DNA from: Streptomyces longisporoflavus
Lineage (GTDB): Bacteria; Actinomycetota; Actinomycetes; Streptomycetales; Streptomycetaceae
Direction: 5' to 3'
Length of the DNA: 44,742 nucleotides
Assembly (NCBI RefSeq): GCF_014649775.1
Contig: NZ_BMTR01000040.1
Coordinates: 1-44,742 of the forward strand
The notes beneath the pieces were generated by a model. That model had not been told where the DNA came from. It saw only the letters and a program-made list of their open reading frames with translations, and made no database searches. The position numbers and the translations under genes were made by a program. The stretch's first letter is position 1. The number at the start of each line of letters is the position of its first letter. Below are positions 15,182-22,557 of this stretch, piece after piece.

Positions 15182-15865
15182 TCAGTGCCCCAGATGCTTG
15201 CGCAGCTGCTTGTGCAAGTCCCGCACGAGCTTGCCCCGCTTGGGTTTCGCCTCGATGTTGCCAAGGACCGCGAAACCGTCGACGAAGACCACCGGAGCGT
15301 CCTGTTCGGCTGAATCGAGCATGTCCACCTCGAAGTTGCCGAGAATGCCCGTACCGCGTCCCCGCAGCGAGACGTTCTCCGGGACGCGGACCTCGACGTT
15401 GCCGAAGACCGAGACCGCCTTGATGAGGACCTGCCGCTGCTCGAAGATCGCCTCGCTGAGATCGATCTCCACGTTGCCGAATATCGCGTACGCGTGGGTG
15501 CGGCGGCCCACGCGCCAGCGGCCCTTGCGGACGGAGCTGCTGAAGACCGCGACCAGGTTCTCGTCGGGGACCGGGGGCACCGAGCCGTCCGAGGGCCGGA
15601 CCGGGGCGGGCTCGGGCCTCGCCGTCGACCGCCCCGCGCCGCTCGCCGCCGGCAGGTCGCTGACCAGCGGCTCCAGGTCACCCATGGTCTTGGCGCGATA
15701 GACGCCGTCGATCCGCTCGCCGTGCTCCTCCGCGGTGAGCCGGCCCTCCGCGAGGGCCTCGCGGAGGATGTCCGCCGTGCGGTCCCGGTCGGCGTCCGAC
15801 GCGCGCAGGCCTGCCGGCTGCGGGTCCGGGTGGGTGGTCTGCTGGGGGCGCTTCTCTAGGTCCAC
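15182..15865 (-). CDS. DUF1707 protein with LiaF-like C-terminal domain
   Basis: 227 residues from the GTG at 15,865. Residues about 20-70 are the DUF1707 domain (LRASDADRDRTADILREALAEGRLTAEEHGERIDGVYRAKTMGDLEPLVSDLP). A Pro-rich linker follows, then a repeated beta pattern (IFGNVEIDL, VFGNVEVRVP, ILGNFEVDM, VLGNIEAKP) typical of the cell-wall-active antibiotic response (LiaF) fold. There is no transmembrane segment. The role is probably envelope-stress sensing, by family only. TACGCT 7 nt upstream supports this start and a leaderless mRNA; TTG at 15,883 is an alternative. Confidence 0.88.
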   Translation of the reverse strand: MDLEKRPQQTTHPDPQPAGLRASDADRDRTADILREALAEGRLTAEEHGERIDGVYRAKTMGDLEPLVSDLPAASGAGRSTARPEPAPVRPSDGSVPPVPDENLVAVFSSSVRKGRWRVGRRTHAYAIFGNVEIDLSEAIFEQRQVLIKAVSVFGNVEVRVPENVSLRGRGTGILGNFEVDMLDSAEQDAPVVFVDGFAVLGNIEAKPKRGKLVRDLHKQLRKHLGH

Positions 15866-15872
15866 ACCGCTC

Positions 15873-15898
15873 AGCGTACCCAAACGCGATAGATCGCG
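15873..15898 (-). promoter_or_regulatory. DUF1707 gene promoter with embedded palindrome
   Basis: The -10 hexamer TACGCT is at 15,878-15,873, 7 nt from the GTG. The perfect palindrome CGCGAT-AG-ATCGCG at 15,885-15,898 sits between the -10 and the expected -35, where a repressor would block the polymerase. It lies in the intergenic region shared with the divergent fumarase gene. Confidence 0.45.
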
Positions 15899-16063
15899 AC
15901 TAGACCCGCGGAACCCTGACGCATCCCTGAACTACCCCAGCGGCCTCCAGCAGCTTCTACTGAGCCTTACCTCACAGGCTCGGCCCGATCCGCGCGTTCT
16001 ACGCTGGTTGGCGCGCCGCCAATGGAGGCCGCGCCGCTGTCTGCCGAGTGAGGAATGGCCGTA

Positions 16064-17764
16064 ATGTCTGTTAGCCCCCGCCCACCCATCCCGGCGTTCG
16101 AGTACTCCGAACTGCTCCCCCTGGGAGAGGACACCACGCCGTACCGGCTGGTGACCGCCGAGGGTGTCTCCACCTTCGAGGCCGACGGGCGGACGCTCCT
16201 CAAGGTCGATCCGGAGGCGCTGCGCAAGCTCGCCGCCGAGGCGATCCACGACATCCAGCACTACCTGCGGCCCGCGCACCTGGCCCAGCTGCGGCGCATC
16301 GTCGACGACCCGGAGGCCTCGGGCAACGACAAGTTCGTGGCGCTCGACCTCCTGAAGAACGCGAACATCGCGGCGGCGGGCGTGCTCCCCATGTGCCAGG
16401 ACACCGGCACGGCGATCGTCATGGGCAAGCGCGGCCAGAACGTCCTCACCGAAGGCGAGGACGAGAAGGCGCTCTCCAAGGGCATCTACGACGCGTACAC
16501 GAAGCTGAACCTGCGCTACTCCCAGATGGCCCCGCTGAACATGTGGGAGGAGAAGAACACCGGCTCCAACCTCCCGGCCCAGATCGAGCTGTACGCGACC
16601 GACGGCGGCGCCTACAAGTTCCTCTTCATGGCCAAGGGCGGCGGCTCGGCCAACAAGTCGTTCCTCTACCAGGAGACGAAGGCCGTCCTGAACGAGGCCT
16701 CCATGATGAAGTTCCTGGAGGAGAAGATCCGCTCCCTGGGTACGGCCGCCTGCCCGCCGTACCACCTGGCGATCGTCGTCGGCGGCACCAGCGCCGAGTT
16801 CGCCCTGAAGACCGCGAAGTACGCCTCCGCGCACTACCTGGACGAGCTGCCCGCCGAGGGCTCCCCGACCGGCCACGGCTTCCGCGACAAGGAGCTGGAG
16901 GAGAAGGTCTTCGAGCTGACGCAGAAGATCGGCATCGGCGCGCAGTTCGGCGGCAAGTACTTCTGCCACGACGTACGCGTGGTGCGTCTGCCCCGGCACG
17001 GCGCCTCGCTGCCCGTCGCGATCGCCGTCTCCTGCTCGGCCGACCGCCAGGCCACCGCGAAGATCACCGCCGAGGGCGTCTTCCTGGAGCAGCTGGAGAC
17101 GGACCCGGCGCGCTTCCTGCCGGAGACCACGGACGAGGCCCTCAACGACGACGCCGAGGCTGCCGACGTCGTGAAGATCGACCTCAACCAGCCCATGGAC
17201 GACATCCTCGCCGAGCTCACCAAGCACCCGGTGAAGACCCGCCTCTCGCTCACCGGCCCCCTGGTCGTGGCCCGCGACATCGCGCACGCCAAGATCAAGG
17301 AGCGGCTCGACGCGGGCGAGGAGATGCCGCAGTACCTGAAGGACCACCCGGTCTACTACGCGGGCCCCGCCAAGACCCCCGAGGGCTACGCCTCCGGCTC
17401 CTTCGGCCCGACGACGGCCGGCCGGATGGACTCCTACGTGGAGCAGTTCCAGGCGGCGGGCGGCTCCAAGGTGATGCTCGCCAAGGGCAACCGCTCCAAG
17501 CAGGTCACCGACGCCTGCGACGCGCACGGCGGCTTCTACCTGGGCTCGATCGGCGGCCCCGCCGCGCGCCTCGCCCAGGACTGCATCAAGAAGGTCGAGG
17601 TCGTCGAGTACGAGGAGCTCGGCATGGAGGCGGTCTGGAAGATCGAGGTCGAGGACTTCCCGGCCTTCATCGTGGTCGACGACAAGGGCAACGACTTCTT
17701 CCAGAACCCGGCCCCCGAGCCGACGTTCACGCACATCCCGGTGCGCGGCCCGGGCCTGGCGTAA
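16064..17764 (+). CDS. fumarate hydratase, class I ([4Fe-4S])
   Basis: 566 residues. Hydrates fumarate to malate (EC 4.2.1.2) in the TCA cycle with an oxygen-sensitive iron-sulfur cluster. Candidate cluster cysteines are C111 (PMCQDTGT), C324 (SCSADRQ) and C485 (DACDAHGGFY). N-terminal (alpha-like) and C-terminal (beta-like) halves are fused, as in E. coli FumA/FumB. AGGA at 16,051-16,054 is 9 nt from ATG 16,064; ATG 16,055 overlaps it and is less likely. A class II fumarase lies 1.7 kb downstream, so the organism keeps an oxygen-sensitive and a stable enzyme nearly side by side. Confidence 0.94.
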   Translation: MSVSPRPPIPAFEYSELLPLGEDTTPYRLVTAEGVSTFEADGRTLLKVDPEALRKLAAEAIHDIQHYLRPAHLAQLRRIVDDPEASGNDKFVALDLLKNANIAAAGVLPMCQDTGTAIVMGKRGQNVLTEGEDEKALSKGIYDAYTKLNLRYSQMAPLNMWEEKNTGSNLPAQIELYATDGGAYKFLFMAKGGGSANKSFLYQETKAVLNEASMMKFLEEKIRSLGTAACPPYHLAIVVGGTSAEFALKTAKYASAHYLDELPAEGSPTGHGFRDKELEEKVFELTQKIGIGAQFGGKYFCHDVRVVRLPRHGASLPVAIAVSCSADRQATAKITAEGVFLEQLETDPARFLPETTDEALNDDAEAADVVKIDLNQPMDDILAELTKHPVKTRLSLTGPLVVARDIAHAKIKERLDAGEEMPQYLKDHPVYYAGPAKTPEGYASGSFGPTTAGRMDSYVEQFQAAGGSKVMLAKGNRSKQVTDACDAHGGFYLGSIGGPAARLAQDCIKKVEVVEYEELGMEAVWKIEVEDFPAFIVVDDKGNDFFQNPAPEPTFTHIPVRGPGLA

Positions 17765-17770
17765 GTACTG

Positions 17771-17812
17771 CGGCTACGGCCCCTCCACGCGCGCGTGCAG
17801 GGGCCGCAGCCG
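17771..17812. terminator. bidirectional terminator
   Basis: CGGCTACGGCCCCT and AGGGGCCGCAGCCG pair with one mismatch. The loop contains the palindrome CACGCGCGCGTG. It lies between the convergent fumarase and esterase genes. Confidence 0.8.
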
Positions 17813-17835
17813 TACCGCGCTCTCGATCGGAACTC

Positions 17836-19380
17836 TCAGGCGAACCGCTGGTCGGCCGCCCCTGCGCACTTCTGGAGCCGCAGCGGCTCCTTGGCCCCCG
17901 CCAGGGTCAGACAGAGCCCGGTGTCGGCGGCGGGACGCACCGTGCCCGCCTCGCGGACGAACTTCTGGTTGCCGCCGCCGTGGCAGTTCCACAGCGTCAC
18001 GGCGGCCCCCTCCTTGTAGGCGCCGTCGGGCACGTCGAGACAGCGGTCCTGGGTCAGGCCGGTGTGCAGCGAACCCCGGCCGCCGGAAGTGCCGTCGTAC
18101 CACCAGGTCTGGTTGCGGTTGCCCGTGCAGTCCCAGCCCTGCACCTTGGTGCCGTTGCGGGTCTTGGACGCGTCGACGTCCACGCACGTCCCCGTGCCCT
18201 CGTTCTTCAGTGGCTTGTACGCGTCGTCCCAGCCGCCCCGGTACAGCTTCGGGCTGCCGGTGCTCGCCGGGTCCGCGCAACCGCCCTCGCTCAAGCCCGC
18301 TTCGTAGATCTGCGTCAGGCAGGACGCGAAGGCCGCGTGGCCGCGGGCGTTGGGGTGGAAGGACTGGCGGACCGAGTTGGAGTCCGGCGGGAAGGGGTTG
18401 GACAGGTCCACGTAGAGGCCGCGCGCCCAGGTGTCCTCCATGCAGACCTCATGGCCGTGGAAGAGCCGGGAGTTGTCGAGGTAGGTCGCCCCTGCCGCCT
18501 TCGCCGCCTTGCGCATGCCGGTCTCGAAGGCGGGGACGGCGTAGTTGCGTCCCCACTCGGTGTCGGAGTCGTAGCCGAGACCGCCGCAGACCAGTTTGCC
18601 GGGGAACTTCGGGTTGTCCCGGAAGTCCGGGCCGATCGGGCTCGGGTAGCCCATGACGACCAGCTTGTAGTCGTCGCCCGCGTATCCCGCGTCCTTCATG
18701 ACGGTCTTCAGGTCGCGGATGGACTGCTCGACCTTGGGCACGAGCGCGTCGACCCGCGCCTGCCAGCCCGCCGAGTACTTGCCCGCGCAGGCCCCCTGGC
18801 CGAGCAGGAAGCGCGTCACGCAGTCGGTCATCACCGGCGCGAACTGGAGGTCGTCGTTGGCCCCGATGACCAGCATGACGGCCTTGATCCGGGTGTTGCG
18901 CGCCTTGATGGCGAGGTTGTCGCTCTGCACCAGCTCGTCGGGGTACTGCTTCTGGCCGCCGATCCTGATGTTGACGGTCTGCGCTCCCGAGCAGGCGACG
19001 TTGTACGTCTCGTCCGCCGGGATGCCGGTGCGGTGGATCGCGGCGTCCGGGGAACGGTGGCACCAGTTGTCGGGGCCGTCGGTGCCGGGTTCGTACGTTC
19101 CGACGCCCTCCCCCGAGATCTCGCTGTCCCCGAGCGAGATGAGGCCGGTCTTCCGGTCGGCCGGCGGGCGTTCGGCCGGATCGCCGTAGAGCTTGGTGGC
19201 CTCGGCCGCCCGGATCTTCTCCAGTTCGGGCGGAAGGGGCGTGGCGGCCGTCACGGCGCTCTTGCCCTCCGCGGCCTGTGCGGGCGTCCCCGCGACGGTG
19301 CCGAGCACCGCCGCCATCGCGACGGCTGCCGCGAACGTACGTCGCGGCCCGCTCCGGCGGCCGTGTCTGGTGCGCTTCAT
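17836..19380 (-). CDS. secreted SGNH/GDSL esterase with C-terminal ricin-type lectin domain
   Basis: 514 residues, ATG with GGGAGG upstream. The signal peptide of about 36 residues begins with twin arginines (GPRRTFAAAVAMAA) and ends AQA, so Tat export is possible. SGNH blocks: SLGDSEISGEG with nucleophile Ser86, GAQTVNIRIGG, VIGANDD (block III) and SFHPNARGHAAF carrying the catalytic Asp/His region. Numerous cysteines suggest disulfides. From about residue 385 a beta-trefoil lectin follows (GTCVDVDASKTRNGTKVQGWDC, CLDVPDGAYKEGAAVTLWNC, LCLTLAGAKEPLRLQKC). It probably hydrolyses an ester on a polysaccharide or lipid outside the cell. It is divergent from fumC. Confidence 0.9.
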   Translation of the reverse strand: MKRTRHGRRSGPRRTFAAAVAMAAVLGTVAGTPAQAAEGKSAVTAATPLPPELEKIRAAEATKLYGDPAERPPADRKTGLISLGDSEISGEGVGTYEPGTDGPDNWCHRSPDAAIHRTGIPADETYNVACSGAQTVNIRIGGQKQYPDELVQSDNLAIKARNTRIKAVMLVIGANDDLQFAPVMTDCVTRFLLGQGACAGKYSAGWQARVDALVPKVEQSIRDLKTVMKDAGYAGDDYKLVVMGYPSPIGPDFRDNPKFPGKLVCGGLGYDSDTEWGRNYAVPAFETGMRKAAKAAGATYLDNSRLFHGHEVCMEDTWARGLYVDLSNPFPPDSNSVRQSFHPNARGHAAFASCLTQIYEAGLSEGGCADPASTGSPKLYRGGWDDAYKPLKNEGTGTCVDVDASKTRNGTKVQGWDCTGNRNQTWWYDGTSGGRGSLHTGLTQDRCLDVPDGAYKEGAAVTLWNCHGGGNQKFVREAGTVRPAADTGLCLTLAGAKEPLRLQKCAGAADQRFA

Positions 19381-19401
19381 TGCGCCTCCCCGGTTTGGTG
19401 T

Positions 19402-19426
19402 TACCCACGGTTTTTACTGGTGGGTA
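19402..19426 (-). promoter_or_regulatory. inverted repeat in the esterase promoter region
   Basis: TACCCAC, an 11-nt AT-rich spacer and GTGGGTA form a perfect 7-bp dyad 22-46 nt upstream of the esterase ATG. It resembles a TetR/GntR-type operator. The regulator is unknown. Confidence 0.4.
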
Positions 19427-19490
19427 GGAGCATTGGGAACACCTAGAACAAGACAAGTGCTCAACTTTTCGACGGGATCCGACGAAGGAG

Positions 19491-19496
19491 TAGGTT
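19491..19496 (+). promoter_or_regulatory. -10 element TAGGTT, leaderless start of fumC
   Basis: TAGGTT ends 6 nt before the fumC ATG. A weak -35-like TTCGAC lies about 18 nt upstream of it. Confidence 0.6.
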
Positions 19497-19502
19497 CGAG
19501 GG

Positions 19503-20915
19503 ATGACCAGCGACGCCATTGCAAGCGACAGCGGTGAGTACCGGATCGAGCACGACTCCATGGGCGAGGTGCGGGTCCCCGTCCACGCCAAATGGCGGGC
19601 GCAGACGCAACGGGCGGTGGAGAACTTCCCCGTGTCCGGGCAGCGCATCGAGCGCGCGCACATCGCCGCGCTCGCCCGCATCAAGGCGGCGGCGGCCAAG
19701 GTCAACGCGGACCTCGGGGTGCTCGACAAGGACGTGGCGGCGGCGATCGCGGACGCGGCCGGCGAAGTGGCCGAAGGCCGCTGGGACGAGCACTTCCCGG
19801 TGGACGTCTTCCAGACGGGGTCCGGCACCTCGTCCAACATGAACACGAACGAAGTCCTCGCGACGCTGGCCACGGAGAAGCTCGGCCGCGACGTCCACCC
19901 GAACGACCACGTGAACGCGTCCCAGTCGTCGAACGACGTCTTCCCCTCCTCGATCCACATCGCGGCCACCGGCGCCGTGACGCAGGACCTGATCCCGGCG
20001 CTCGAACACCTGGCGGCCGCTCTGACGCGCAAGTCGGAGGAGTTCGCCGACGTGGTGAAGTCCGGGCGCACACACCTGATGGACGCGACGCCCGTGACCC
20101 TCGGCCAGGAGTTCGGCGGCTACGCGGCCCAGGTGCGCCACGGCGTCGAGCGGCTCAGGGCCTCGCTGCCGCGGCTGGCCGAACTGCCGCTCGGCGGCAC
20201 GGCGGTGGGCACCGGCATCAACACCCCGCCCGGCTTCTCGGCGGCCGTGATCGACGAGGTGGCACGGGTCACGGGGCTGCCGCTGACCGAGGCGCGCGAT
20301 CACTTCGAGGCCCAGGGCGCGCGGGACGGCATCGTGGAGACCAGCGGCCAGCTGCGGACGATCGGCGTCGGTCTCACGAAGATCGCCAATGATCTGCGCT
20401 GGATGGCGTCGGGGCCGCGGACCGGGCTTGCCGAGATCAACCTGCCCGATCTGCAGCCCGGTTCCTCGATCATGCCGGGCAAGGTGAACCCGGTGATCCC
20501 GGAGGCGGCGCTGATGGTCGCCGCGCAGGTCACCGGCAACGACGCGACGGTGGCCGCCGCCGGCGCCGCGGGGAACTTCGAACTGAACGTGATGCTGCCG
20601 GTCATCGGCAAGAACGTCCTGGAGTCGATCCGGCTGCTCGCCAACGTCTCGCGGCTGCTCGCCGACAGGACGGTGGACGGCATCACCGCGAACGCCGAGC
20701 GCGCCAGGGAGTACGCCGAATCCTCGCCCTCCGTCGTCACCCCGCTGAACAAGTACATCGGGTACGAGGAGGCGGCGAAGGTCGCCAAGAAGTCCCTCGC
20801 CGAGCGCAAGACCATCCGGGAGGTCGTGCTCGAAGGCGGTTACGTCGAGCGGGGCGAGCTCACGCTCACGCAGCTGGACGAGGCGCTGGACGTGCTGCGG
20901 ATGACGCGGCCGTAG
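19503..20915 (+). CDS. fumC: fumarate hydratase, class II
   Basis: 470 residues. Iron-free, oxygen-stable fumarase (EC 4.2.1.2), a homotetramer of the aspartase/fumarase superfamily. Family signature GSSIMPGKVNP at 320-330, with the mobile catalytic serine. Also visible are GSGTSSNMNTNEVLA, the SSNDVFPSS substrate region and KSGRTHLMDATPVTLGQEFGGYA with the catalytic histidine. The ATG is preceded by TAGGTT 6 nt upstream, so it is probably leaderless. It is a second, unrelated fumarase beside the class I gene at 16,064. Confidence 0.96.
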   Translation: MTSDAIASDSGEYRIEHDSMGEVRVPVHAKWRAQTQRAVENFPVSGQRIERAHIAALARIKAAAAKVNADLGVLDKDVAAAIADAAGEVAEGRWDEHFPVDVFQTGSGTSSNMNTNEVLATLATEKLGRDVHPNDHVNASQSSNDVFPSSIHIAATGAVTQDLIPALEHLAAALTRKSEEFADVVKSGRTHLMDATPVTLGQEFGGYAAQVRHGVERLRASLPRLAELPLGGTAVGTGINTPPGFSAAVIDEVARVTGLPLTEARDHFEAQGARDGIVETSGQLRTIGVGLTKIANDLRWMASGPRTGLAEINLPDLQPGSSIMPGKVNPVIPEAALMVAAQVTGNDATVAAAGAAGNFELNVMLPVIGKNVLESIRLLANVSRLLADRTVDGITANAERAREYAESSPSVVTPLNKYIGYEEAAKVAKKSLAERKTIREVVLEGGYVERGELTLTQLDEALDVLRMTRP

Positions 20916-20927
20916 GGCGATTTCGCA

Positions 20928-20981
20928 CGGCGCCCGGACGGGCCCGCCCCGGCAGGTTCCGGGAGGTCCGTCCGGGCGCCG
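20928..20981 (+). terminator. terminator after fumC
   Basis: A perfect 14-bp inverted repeat, CGGCGCCCGGACGG and its complement, separated by 26 nt that can fold further. Its right arm ends 15 nt before the DUF402 start, so terminator and promoter nearly overlap. Confidence 0.75.
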
Positions 20982-20983
20982 AC

Positions 20984-20989
20984 TAATAT
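20984..20989 (+). promoter_or_regulatory. -10 element TAATAT, leaderless start of the DUF402 gene
   Basis: TAATAT, close to the consensus TATAAT, ends 6 nt before the ATG. It is the best-conserved member of the series of start-proximal -10 boxes in this window. Confidence 0.7.
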
Positions 20990-20995
20990 CTCTGC

Positions 20996-21682
20996 ATGAC
21001 AGACCTCACCACGCCGCCAACGACGAGCAGCGAGGCAGCACGCTGGGTTCCCGGCTCCCATGTGCTGTGGCGGTACAAGGACAACGCCGGGGACGGGATA
21101 CACATCTGCCGGCCCGTCACGGTCGTACAGGACACCGAAGAACTGCTCGCCGTGTGGATGGCCCCCGGCACCGAATGCGTGAAGCCCGTACTCGCCGACG
21201 GGACCGCCGTGCACCGCGAGCCCCTGGCCACCCGCTACACCAAGCCCCGTGCCCTGCGCAGGGACCGCTGGTTCGGCACCGGCGTACTGAAGCTCGCACG
21301 GCCCGCCGAGCCGTGGTCGGTGTGGTTGTTCTGGGATCCGGGATGGCAGTTCAAGAACTGGTACGTCAACCTGGAGGAGCCGCGTGCCCGTTGGGCCGGA
21401 GGCGTTGATTCCGAGGATCACTTTCTGGACATCTCCGTACGGCCGGACCGGACCTGGCAGTGGCACGACGAGGACGAGTTCGCCCAGGCCCAGCGCGCCG
21501 GCCTCATGGAGGCAGGAAAGGCGCGGGAAGTCAGGGCGGCGGGACACGCCGCCATCGACGTGATCCGTTCCTGGGGACGGCCGTTTTCGGACAACTGGCA
21601 GCACTGGCGCCCCGATCCGGACTGGGAGATTCCACCCCTTCCGGATGACTGGGACCGCACGCCCACGCATGTGACGTCATGA
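20996..21682 (+). CDS. DUF402 protein (FomD/YgaC-type hydrolase fold)
   Basis: 228 residues. The DUF402 domain covers about 60-190, with SVWLFWDPGWQFKNWYVNLEEP, DHFLDISVRPDRTWQWHDEDEFAQAQRAGLM and an acidic metal-binding pattern. Characterised relatives are nucleoside di/triphosphatases and FomD, which hydrolyses a CMP-linked intermediate of fosfomycin biosynthesis. No phosphonate genes are nearby, so a general nucleotide hydrolase role is more likely. There is no ribosome site; TAATAT at the right distance predicts a leaderless mRNA. Confidence 0.83.
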   Translation: MTDLTTPPTTSSEAARWVPGSHVLWRYKDNAGDGIHICRPVTVVQDTEELLAVWMAPGTECVKPVLADGTAVHREPLATRYTKPRALRRDRWFGTGVLKLARPAEPWSVWLFWDPGWQFKNWYVNLEEPRARWAGGVDSEDHFLDISVRPDRTWQWHDEDEFAQAQRAGLMEAGKAREVRAAGHAAIDVIRSWGRPFSDNWQHWRPDPDWEIPPLPDDWDRTPTHVTS

Positions 21683-21687
21683 GACCC

Positions 21688-21718
21688 TTGATGCGCCCCC
21701 ATGGTTCAAACGTAGGAT
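21688..21718 (+). promoter_or_regulatory. candidate promoter of the methyltransferase gene
   Basis: TTGATG (21,688-21,693), 19-nt spacer, TAGGAT (21,713-21,718). It would give a leader of about 85 nt before the GTG at 21,810. Confidence 0.45.
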
Positions 21719-21809
21719 CGTCCTCCGCAAGGGCGCACAGCGATAACTCAGCAGCAACTCCCTGAGCTCGCGCGTTGCCTGACTGTTTGTCATCGAGGGG
21801 CGGCAGAAC

Positions 21810-22502
21810 GTGAGCGAGGCGAGCGAGCTCGACAGGTACGGCGGGCCGGCCGGCCCGATGCCCGACCGGACGGGGCAGGCCGAGGCCTTCGACGCCATCG
21901 GAGCGCACTACGACAGCGCCTTCCCCCACAAGGACGGCCAGCTGGCGGCCGGACGCAGGCTCGCCGACGCGCTGCCCGCCGGGTCACGTGTTCTCGACGT
22001 GGGATGCGGCACCGGAGTCCCGACCGCCCGGCAGCTGACCGACGCCGGGCACCGCGTCCTCGGCATCGATCTGTCGCCCGGCATGCTCGACATCGCCAGG
22101 ACAAACGTTCCCTCGCAGAACGCCGATTTCCGGCAGCTCGACCTGGCGGCACTGCGGGCCGAAGGGCCCGACGGAGTCGGCGAGTTCGACGGGATCGCGG
22201 CTTTCTTCGCGCTCCTGATGCTGCCGCGCGCCGAAATCCCGTACGCTCTGCGGCTGCTGCACGGACTGCTGCGCCCCGGCGGCCTGCTCGCGCTCTCCAT
22301 GGTCGAGGCCGACCTGGACGACGCGGGTATTCCGTTCCTGGGGCACACAATCCGGGTATCCGGTTACCTGCGGGACGAACTGCGGCAGGTAGTACGTGAC
22401 GCGGGCTTCGACATCCTCGACGAGGACACGTACTCCTACGCCCCGGCGAGTACCGACGTTCCACCCGAGCACCAGATCTTCCTGCACTGCCGACGCGGCT
22501 GA
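21810..22502 (+). CDS. class I SAM-dependent methyltransferase
   Basis: 230 residues from GTG with GAGGGG upstream. Motif I VLDVGCGTGVPTARQL at about 61-76, then GIDLSPGMLDIAR (motif II), DFRQLDL, and LRPGGLLALSMVEADL (post-motif III) give a clear Rossmann-type methyltransferase. The region AFDAIGAHYDSAFPHKDGQ precedes it. The substrate is unknown. It lies 55 nt before the SpoIIE-type gene and may be co-transcribed with it. Confidence 0.88.
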   Translation: MSEASELDRYGGPAGPMPDRTGQAEAFDAIGAHYDSAFPHKDGQLAAGRRLADALPAGSRVLDVGCGTGVPTARQLTDAGHRVLGIDLSPGMLDIARTNVPSQNADFRQLDLAALRAEGPDGVGEFDGIAAFFALLMLPRAEIPYALRLLHGLLRPGGLLALSMVEADLDDAGIPFLGHTIRVSGYLRDELRQVVRDAGFDILDEDTYSYAPASTDVPPEHQIFLHCRRG

Positions 22503-22557
22503 CCAAAGTAGCCACCGGACACCAAGGCGCAGCCCCGGACGGACGGATTCGAAACGC

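Noticed and set aside
16393..19446. Open plus-strand frame of more than 1,000 codons
   Set aside because: It covers the class I fumarase in the wrong frame and then the opposite strand of the esterase gene. Composition is of the shadow type with no domains.
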